Assembly (NCBI GenBank): GCA_903930095.1
Contig: CAIYXE010000766.1
Coordinates: forward strand, 1 to 8,609
Length of the DNA stretch: 8,609 nucleotides
Source of the DNA: an uncultured Hyphomicrobiales bacterium
Lineage (GTDB): Bacteria; Pseudomonadota; Alphaproteobacteria; Rhizobiales; Aestuariivirgaceae
Direction of reading: 5' to 3'
Part shown: piece by piece, positions 1 through 5,736 of the stretch
Layout of the letters: every line of letters begins with the position of its first letter
Position numbering within the stretch: the stretch's first letter is position 1
Translations under genes and position numbers: made by a program
The notes under the pieces: model-generated
Seen by the model: only the letters and a program-made list of their open reading frames with translations
Databases searched by the model: none
Told to the model about the DNA's origin: nothing

Positions 1-401
1 CCGAGTTCAAGCACCTCGAGTTCTTCTACTTCCACAACTGCGTCTACGAGAGCCTGTGGAAGAACAACCGCAGGCGCAATACCGAGCGCATCGACACCTG
101 GACTGTGCTGCACACCTACCCCCATGACTACAAGGTGATCTTCGTCGGCGATGCCGCGATGAGCCCCTTCGAGTTGACCCATGAGGGAGGCTCCGTGGAG
201 CACTGGAACGCCGAACCCGGCATCACCTGGCTGCAGCGCATCGCTGCAACCTATCCGAAGGCCGTGTGGCTGAACCCCGGCCCGGAGAGGTATTGGAGCC
301 ATTCGCCCTCGATCAGCCTTGTGTCGCGCACGCTCGAAGGCCGCATGTTCCCCCTCACGCTGGACGGCATCGACCGCGCCATGCGTGAACTGGTGCGCTG
401 A
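1..401 (+). CDS. VWA domain-containing CoxE-family protein, 3' end only
   Basis: The last 132 codons of a gene that enters from the left; the frame is open from base 3 and ends in TGA at 399-401. The visible part has the late-VWA features of the CoxE-like family (von Willebrand factor A domain): a hydrophobic strand reading VIFVGDAAMSPFEL, a GITWLQRIAATYP helix, the WLNPGPERYW segment and a closing TLDGIDRAMRELVR helix. In this family the VWA protein usually works with a MoxR-type AAA+ ATPase as a chaperone-like or metal-centre maturation pair, but that partner would lie outside the window, so the target is unknown. The metal-binding DxSxS motif would be upstream and cannot be checked. A GTG lies in frame at 105, but the homologous-looking sequence before it shows that the gene starts earlier. 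Family call good, role inferred. Confidence 0.85.
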   Translation, partial: EFKHLEFFYFHNCVYESLWKNNRRRNTERIDTWTVLHTYPHDYKVIFVGDAAMSPFELTHEGGSVEHWNAEPGITWLQRIAATYPKAVWLNPGPERYWSHSPSISLVSRTLEGRMFPLTLDGIDRAMRELVR

Positions 402-484
402 CATTTTGCAATTCTGCCGCCGCCCGCGACGGATTCCGCTCCCACTTGCGTCTTTCCTGCATCGGACACTTGGAAGGAGTATCG

Positions 485-1078
485 ATGATGCAAAGGAAGA
501 TAAAACTGCTCGCAGCAGGTGCAGTGGCCGTGCTGGCCGCGGGCGCACTGGCAGGCATTGCCAGCGCGGATATGGATGGCGGCTGGGGCGGCGGCATGCA
601 CCGCATGTGGGGCGAAGGCCATGGCCGCGGCATGATGGGCCAGCAGATGATGGAGCGCTACGACACCGACAAGGACGGCAAGATCACCCAGGCCGAGATC
701 GACCAGAACCGGACCGCCTGGCACGGCGAATTCGACGCCGACAAGAACGCCTCGCTCTCGCTTGAGGAGTTCCGCGCGCTCTGGCTCAAGGCCAGGGGCG
801 AGATGATCGTGCGGGAGTTCCAGTACTTCGATGCCGACGGCAGTGGCCAGGTGACCCTTGAGGAGTACCAGAAGCCACTCTCCGGCCTGGTGGCGAGCCG
901 CGACCGCAACGGCGACGGCGTATTGAGCCGCGATGATCGCGGCCGCCGCGGCATGGGCCATCGCTGGCATGACGGTGACGGCGAGGGCAGAGGCCGCGGC
1001 ATGGGTGATGGCATGGGCGGCCGGCAAGGCGATGATCCGGAGGAGCTTGAGGAAGAGCAGGCGCCGGCCAATCCCTAA
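485..1078 (+). CDS. Secreted EF-hand calcium-binding protein with four EF loops
   Basis: Codes for 197 residues. ATG 485 is preceded by GGAAGGAG at 472-479; ATG 488 directly after it is equally possible. Residues 1-28 form a signal peptide (MMQRKIK, an Ala/Leu-rich core, then ASA before Asp29), so the mature protein should be periplasmic or exported. Four 12-residue EF-hand loops follow: DTDKDGKITQAE (60-71), DADKNASLSLEE (84-95), DADGSGQVTLEE (116-127) and DRNGDGVLSRDD (140-151). Loops 1 and 3 are canonical. Loop 2 has Ala instead of Gly at position 6, and loop 4 ends in Asp rather than Glu. The loops are flanked by Gly/Met/His/Arg-rich stretches (about 30-56 and 152-185), and the tail is acidic. 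It lies 83 bp after the VWA gene and is followed by a hairpin, so it may be the last gene of that unit. Calcium binding is well supported; the role is unknown. Confidence 0.9.
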   Translation: MMQRKIKLLAAGAVAVLAAGALAGIASADMDGGWGGGMHRMWGEGHGRGMMGQQMMERYDTDKDGKITQAEIDQNRTAWHGEFDADKNASLSLEEFRALWLKARGEMIVREFQYFDADGSGQVTLEEYQKPLSGLVASRDRNGDGVLSRDDRGRRGMGHRWHDGDGEGRGRGMGDGMGGRQGDDPEELEEEQAPANP

Positions 1079-1090
1079 CACAGGGGCAGG

Positions 1091-1116
1091 AGGCCCGGGT
1101 CCTGCACCCGGGCCTT
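1091..1116 (+). terminator. Strong GC-rich hairpin after the EF-hand gene
   Basis: A perfect 10-bp stem (AGGCCCGGGT at 1091-1100 with ACCCGGGCCT at 1106-1115) closes a 5-nt loop, 12 bases after the EF-hand stop codon. Only two T residues are at its end, so it is a weak intrinsic terminator or a 3'-end stabilising structure. It separates the EF-hand gene from the transporter pair. Confidence 0.6.
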
Positions 1117-1154
1117 CACGATTCTCCGCTCGCATTCGCCTTGCCGGACTTTAT

Positions 1155-1180
1155 GATACCTGCGTCATCTCAAGGGTATC
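1155..1180 (+). promoter_or_regulatory. Inverted repeat in the transporter leader, overlapping the RBS
   Basis: GATACC (1155-1160) and GGTATC (1175-1180) form a perfect 6-bp inverted repeat around 14 bases, just upstream of the first transporter ATG at 1185. The right arm covers the end of the likely ribosome binding site AAGGG (1172-1176). A -10-like TATGAT lies at 1152-1157, but no matching -35 is seen. It could be a repressor operator or an RNA hairpin that hides the RBS. The repeat is seen; the function is inferred. Confidence 0.35.
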
Positions 1181-1184
1181 GACA

Positions 1185-1604
1185 ATGACTGATTTTACAC
1201 CTCTGGCAGGCGCGGCAGGCGGCCTGCTGATCGGCCTGTCGGCCGTGCTTCTCATGGGCAGCATCGGCCGCATCGCCGGCATCTCCGGCATCTTCCGCAC
1301 CATGTTCACCGGCGTTGCCGGATGGCAGGGCCTGTTCCTGCTGGGCCTTCTTGCGGGAACGGCACTCACCACGGTGCTCGGCGGCTTCGATCCAGCCACG
1401 ATCGCCTTTCCGGGCAACCCGGCCACCACAGTGATCGGCGGTCTCCTCGTCGGCATGGGAAGTGTGCTGGGCTCAGGCTGCACATCCGGCCACGGCATCT
1501 GTGGCATCGCCCGCCTCTCCCAGCGGAGCATCGCCTCAACGGTAACCTTCATGGCCGTGGCGGTCATCGTGGTGTTCCTCATGCGCCATGTCACGGGAGT
1601 TTGA
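1185..1604 (+). CDS. YeeE/YedE family sulfur-compound transporter, N-terminal-half subunit
   Basis: Codes for 139 residues, an integral membrane protein with about four hydrophobic helices (near 7-25, 46-66, 82-98 and 116-134). Its signature is GSGCTSGHGICG, with Cys99 and Cys106; in TsuA/YeeE thiosulfate importers a Cys in this GCTSGHG-type motif lines the substrate path. Full-length YeeE proteins are about twice this size; here the two halves are separate genes, as in the PmpA/PmpB or BigR-linked pairs of many proteobacteria. ATG 1185 is chosen because AAGGG stands 8 bases before it and the protein starts like its relatives (MTDFTPLAG). Its stop TGA (1602-1604) is one base from the next ATG, so the two are surely co-translated. 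Substrate (thiosulfate, sulfide or persulfide) is inferred from the family. No BigR-type regulator or persulfide dioxygenase is in the window. Confidence 0.92.
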   Translation: MTDFTPLAGAAGGLLIGLSAVLLMGSIGRIAGISGIFRTMFTGVAGWQGLFLLGLLAGTALTTVLGGFDPATIAFPGNPATTVIGGLLVGMGSVLGSGCTSGHGICGIARLSQRSIASTVTFMAVAVIVVFLMRHVTGV

Positions 1605-1605
1605 G

Positions 1606-2049
1606 ATGCAGCGTCTCTCCGCATTGTTCTCCGGCCTCCTGTTCGGCGCAGGCCTTGCGCTGTCGGGCATGGTCAATCCGATGAAGGTGCAGAACTTCCT
1701 GGACCTCTTCGGCACCTGGGATCCAACACTGATCTTCGTGATGGGCGCTGGCCTCGCTGTCACACTCGCAGGCTACCGCCTGGTGCTTGGCCGTGCGAGG
1801 CCACTCTATGCAGAAGGCTTCAGCCTGCCGAAGACGGCGGGCATCGACGGCCGGCTGATCGGGGGATCGGTTCTCTTCGGCGCGGGCTGGGGGCTGACCG
1901 GCTTGTGCCCGGGCCCCGCCATCGCTTCGCTGGTCTTCGGCCTGTGGCCTTCCGTGTTGTTTGTGGCGGCGATGTCAGCGGGCATGCTGGCCGCGCATTT
2001 CATGCTCAGGCGCGCCGCCTCCGGCGCGCCTGGCATGGCGGATGGCTAG
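1606..2049 (+). CDS. DUF6691 / YeeE-like transporter, C-terminal-half subunit
   Basis: Codes for 147 residues, with hydrophobic helices near 5-22, 42-62, 84-100 and 110-133. It has the family segments LSGMVNPMKVQNFLDLFG, WDPTLIFVMG and GAGWGLTGLCPGPAIA; Cys101 in the GLCPGP motif matches the second conserved Cys of YeeE/TsuA transporters. Together with the preceding gene it should make one complete transporter for a sulfur compound. ATG 1606 is chosen over the in-frame ATG 1588 because CGGGAG (1594-1599) stands 6 bases before it and because 1588 would overlap the upstream gene. The 3' end contains a perfect 10-bp inverted repeat (2007-2032), and its TAG stop is also part of the stop codon of the convergent gene. 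Confidence 0.92.
   Translation: MQRLSALFSGLLFGAGLALSGMVNPMKVQNFLDLFGTWDPTLIFVMGAGLAVTLAGYRLVLGRARPLYAEGFSLPKTAGIDGRLIGGSVLFGAGWGLTGLCPGPAIASLVFGLWPSVLFVAAMSAGMLAAHFMLRRAASGAPGMADG
2007..2032. repeat. Perfect 10-bp inverted repeat inside the end of the transporter gene
   Basis: Arms CAGGCGCGCC (2007-2016) and GGCGCGCCTG (2023-2032) flank the 6-base spacer GCCTCC, giving a very stable hairpin on either strand. It lies in the last codons of the + gene and 13 bases beyond the stop of the convergent minus gene. It could therefore work as a terminator-like 3' hairpin for the minus gene, although there is no T tract. Confidence 0.6.
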
Positions 2050-2249
2050 GCCTTCTTCGCCGGGCAGGTGCTGAGGCCCAGGATGGAATAGAGCGGGCAT
2101 ACGCCGATCAGCGCGGTGACGATCGGAACAACACCGATCCAGCCGATCCAGTTATAGCCCGTCGGCTGCGCCATGATGGCGTACCAGAGAAGGCCGAGGC
2201 CGATGACTATGCGGACGACGCGATCGATGGTGCCGACATTGGTGTCCAT
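2046..2249 (-). CDS. DUF2892 (YgaP-like transmembrane) small inner-membrane protein
   Basis: Codes for 67 residues in the pattern typical of DUF2892: MDTNVGTIDRVVRIVIG at the start, two hydrophobic helices (about 12-28 and 35-50), then GVCPLYSILGLSTC with Cys51 and Cys62. This domain is found alone or fused to rhodanese domains (as in E. coli YgaP) and is often encoded beside sulfide, thiosulfate or persulfide genes. That fits the convergent transporter pair. The biochemical role of the free-standing form is unknown. The RBS is the purine-rich AGGGAGAG about 9 bases before the ATG at 2249. Its stop overlaps the transporter stop: CTAG at 2046-2049 ends both genes. Confidence 0.9.
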   Translation of the reverse strand: MDTNVGTIDRVVRIVIGLGLLWYAIMAQPTGYNWIGWIGVVPIVTALIGVCPLYSILGLSTCPAKKA

Positions 2250-2279
2250 GATAGGTCTCTCCCTGCTTGCAATGGGGCC

Positions 2280-2308
2280 ATGCTAGTCCTTTGCAGAGCC
2301 GCTGTCTT
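2280..2308 (-). promoter_or_regulatory. Possible promoter of the DUF2892 gene
   Basis: On the minus strand, AAGACA (2308-2303) and TAGCAT (2285-2280) are 17 bases apart. Each matches the sigma-70 consensus at 4 of 6 positions, and the gene starts about 30 bases on. This is weak evidence by sequence alone. Confidence 0.25.
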
Positions 2309-2330
2309 TGACTTACGCACAGTTCCCGCG

Positions 2331-2350
2331 CTGCGGTGGTGAAACCACAG
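2331..2350. repeat. Small hairpin in the DUF2892/peptidase intergenic region
   Basis: GTGGT (2336-2340) and ACCAC (2344-2348) form a 5-bp stem with a GAA loop, with a partial CT/AG extension outside. It lies upstream of the DUF2892 promoter candidate and downstream of the peptidase gene on the same strand. Function unknown. Confidence 0.3.
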
Positions 2351-2389
2351 GTCTGCCCAGATCACTCGCGCTAGTACAACAAGTTGCGC

Positions 2390-2407
2390 CCGGGGATGTG
2401 GCCCCGG
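2390..2407 (-). terminator. Candidate terminator hairpin of the P1 peptidase gene
   Basis: CCGGGG (2390-2395) and CCCCGG (2402-2407) form a 6-bp GC stem with a 6-base loop, 7 bases after the stop codon of the peptidase gene. The sequence that follows on the minus strand is GCGCAACTTGTTG, so there is no clean T run; it may be a weak or Rho-assisted site. Confidence 0.4.
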
Positions 2408-2414
2408 TTCTCAA

Positions 2415-3494
2415 TCACATCCGCCCGTAGCGCCGCATCAGCGCCAGGAGTTCCTCCGAAGGCAGCGCCACCGCCGTGTTGCCGTCGCGGCCAACCATTG
2501 TCTCCGCACACAGCATGGAATCGATCACCGCCTCCTCGGTGGCCTCAACCGTCGCCATGAACAGGAGGTCGAGATCGGCGTTGGACAGCGCCTCCATGTG
2601 GAGGCGCCCGCTGCGCTGCGCGAAGGCCTGTTCATTGGCGGTGGAGAAGGCAAGGAAGATATCGCCGGAGGAGTTATTGCCGACCGTGCCCGTGCGGGCG
2701 AGGCCCAGCGGCACCCGCCGCGCCAGCCGCTTCAGCTGATGCGCCATCAGCGGCGCGTCGGTTGCCACGATGGCGATCACCGAGCCCTGCTCCCTGCCTC
2801 TGAGCTTGCCATCAAGGATGTGCCGTCCCACCGGCACGCCAAGCACGGTGAAGTCCTCCCGGCGCCCGAAGTTCGACTGCACGAAGACGCCCAGCGTATG
2901 ACGGCCGCCCGCAATCTCCACCATGCGCGAGGACGAGCCGTTGCCCGCCTTGAAGTCATAGGTCAGCATGCCGGTGCCACCGCCCACGCTGCCCATCGCC
3001 ACCGGGCCCGCGCGCGCGCCATCAAGTGCCGCGAGCGTATGTTCCGCGGTCACATGAAAGCCGTTGATGTCGTTGAGGTCGCCGTCATAAGTTTCCGCCG
3101 CCACCGGCAGGCCCCAGTCCTGCCCCGTGCCCACCCCGCGCGCCACGAGCCAGCGGATCGTCGCATCGCGCGTCACCCCGCAGGAATGGGTGTTGGTGAT
3201 GGTGATGGGCGTCTGCAATTCGCCCGCTTCCTCGATCCACACGGTGCCGGTCATTTCGCCATTGCCGTTCAGGGAATAAAATCCTGCGGCACAAGGCACA
3301 TGCGCCTTGCTCCGTCCCCGCGGCAGGATGGCGGTAACGCCCGTGCGCACCGGCCCGGCGCCCGGCTTCAGCGGGCCCTCGCCCGAGATCAGCGTCACCT
3401 GACCGACCTCGACTCCGGCAACATCAGTAATCGCATTGTGCGGGCCTGGCGTTCCCGCAAACGGCAGCCCCAGCTCACGGCCTCTTTTGCGCAT
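2415..3494 (-). CDS. P1 family peptidase (DmpA/BapA-type aminopeptidase, self-processing)
   Basis: Codes for 359 residues, close to the usual family length. Family features: the N-terminal GPHNAITDVAGVEVGQVT, the SLNGNGEMTG segment (residues 74-83), THSCGVTRDATI (102-113), SVGGGTGM (169-176) and the autocleavage region VGNNSSGDIF (271-280). DmpA and BapA are made as one chain that cuts itself before a Ser, which becomes the N-terminal nucleophile of the beta subunit. By alignment of the motif this should be Asn274/Ser275 here. Known members release N-terminal amino acids, D-residues or beta-amino acids from peptides and amides; the substrate here cannot be predicted. No signal peptide is seen. 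The start has a good RBS (GAGGAGG, 6 bases before the ATG). It is the last of three minus-strand genes but probably has its own promoter. Confidence 0.95.
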   Translation of the reverse strand: MRKRGRELGLPFAGTPGPHNAITDVAGVEVGQVTLISGEGPLKPGAGPVRTGVTAILPRGRSKAHVPCAAGFYSLNGNGEMTGTVWIEEAGELQTPITITNTHSCGVTRDATIRWLVARGVGTGQDWGLPVAAETYDGDLNDINGFHVTAEHTLAALDGARAGPVAMGSVGGGTGMLTYDFKAGNGSSSRMVEIAGGRHTLGVFVQSNFGRREDFTVLGVPVGRHILDGKLRGREQGSVIAIVATDAPLMAHQLKRLARRVPLGLARTGTVGNNSSGDIFLAFSTANEQAFAQRSGRLHMEALSNADLDLLFMATVEATEEAVIDSMLCAETMVGRDGNTAVALPSEELLALMRRYGRM

Positions 3495-3520
3495 CGCCTG
3501 CCTCCTCTGCCGAACCGCCT

Positions 3521-3561
3521 CGGGAAATGCTGATCATTCCCGCATTCGGCCGCGCCTTCAA
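3521..3561 (-). promoter_or_regulatory. Candidate promoter with overlapping dyad for the P1 peptidase gene
   Basis: On the minus strand, TTGAAG (3561-3556) and AATGAT (3538-3533) are exactly 17 bases apart; each matches consensus at 4 of 6. A near-perfect dyad at 3521-3542 (CGGGAAATG against CATTCCCG, one extra base) overlaps the -10. It could be an operator, or else a hairpin ending transcripts of the reductase gene just upstream. Confidence 0.3.
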
Positions 3562-3574
3562 GCGAGGCGTGATA

Positions 3575-5406
<1,832 letters not shown>

Positions 5407-5462
5407 TCCCACCCATTCTCCTCCCCCCAACCTGCATGTCATAGGACCAAGGTCTGAGCGCG

Positions 5463-5483
5463 CGGTAAACCCGCCCGGTAAAC
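5463..5483. repeat. Tandem direct repeat CGGTAAAC, 13-bp period
   Basis: Identical 8-mers stand at 5463-5470 and 5476-5483, separated by CCGCC. They lie in the leader of the Hpt gene. The spacing is a little over one helical turn, so they could be a paired regulator site; no known family is assigned. Confidence 0.4.
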
Positions 5484-5521
5484 TGCGGCTTGCCCCGGAG
5501 GAGACAATCCGGGCGATGATC

Positions 5522-5541
5522 TTAACCAAGAATTCATTATA
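5522..5541 (-). promoter_or_regulatory. TATAAT -10 element for the Hpt gene with overlapping CtrA-like box
   Basis: On the minus strand a perfect TATAAT lies at 5541-5536; at the normal spacing no -35 is recognisable (TTGAAC at 5570-5565 is 23 bases away). On the + strand, TTAA-N7-TTCA at 5522-5536 differs at one base from the TTAA-N7-TTAA site bound by the cell-cycle regulator CtrA in alphaproteobacteria. The overlap would suit CtrA control. This is by motif only. Confidence 0.35.
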
Positions 5542-5646
5542 CCGCCGATCGCACCCCGCGCCGGGTTCAATGGTGGGCGGCAATGGGCTATGTTGCAATT
5601 TGGGACTCCGCGCCAGGGGAAGGCCGGTTCCCGCATCCTCGGACAT

Positions 5647-5673
5647 AAAAAAGCCGGGTGCGGGCACCATCGG
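5647..5673 (-). terminator. Minus-strand intrinsic-terminator-like hairpin with T6
   Basis: Read on the minus strand: CCG, a 2-base bulge, GGTG, loop CCCG, CACC, CGG, one C, then TTTTTT (5652-5647). No minus-strand gene lies upstream of it in the window, so it would stop only transcripts running antisense to the giant coil gene towards Hpt. Confidence 0.4.
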
Positions 5674-5689
5674 GGCGGGGATGAGCAGG

Positions 5690-5704
5690 CGGCACGACGT
5701 GCCG
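5690..5704. repeat. 15-bp perfect dyad upstream of the giant coil gene
   Basis: CGGCACG (5690-5696), central A, CGTGCCG (5698-5704) is a perfect odd-centred palindrome 32 bases before ATG 5737. It may be an operator or a leader hairpin. Confidence 0.45.
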
Positions 5705-5736
5705 TGAGTATGGGTTTAGTGCGGGATCAGTAGAAC

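Larger units (their letters stand above)
5407..5736. other. 330-bp divergent intergenic region between Hpt and the giant coil gene
   Basis: No convincing gene lies here. The region holds, in order: the Hpt leader; two copies of CGGTAAAC (5463-5470 and 5476-5483); a CtrA-like box (5522-5536) overlapping a minus-strand TATAAT (5541-5536); one GANTC site (GACTC, 5604-5608); a small dyad GGGAA/TTCCC (5617-5632); a hairpin with T6 on the minus strand (5647-5673); and a 15-bp dyad (5690-5704). No clear promoter for the + gene could be assigned. Confidence 0.6.

Noticed and set aside
251..1135. A 294-codon minus-strand frame opposite the VWA and EF-hand genes
   Set aside because: It crosses two real genes on the other strand and their intergenic gap, and consists of Ala/His/Val-rich sequence typical of antisense frames in GC-rich DNA.
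2598..3533. A 311-codon + strand frame opposite the P1 peptidase
   Set aside because: Antisense shadow of a gene with unmistakable family motifs; the product is Arg/His/Ala-rich.
5604..5608. GANTC (CcrM methylation) site in the divergent region
   Set aside because: About one is expected by chance in 330 bp, so it adds no evidence for cell-cycle control.
5516..5707. A possible 63-codon + strand gene in the divergent intergenic region
   Set aside because: The nearest RBS-like sequence (GGAGGAG) is too far from the ATG, the product has no recognisable feature, and the stretch is filled with dyads and promoter-like sites instead.
5710..5733. A seven-codon leader frame (MGLVRDQ) ending 3 bases before the giant coil gene start
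   Set aside because: In the same frame as the main gene and without an RBS; it simply shows that the gene cannot start upstream of 5734.
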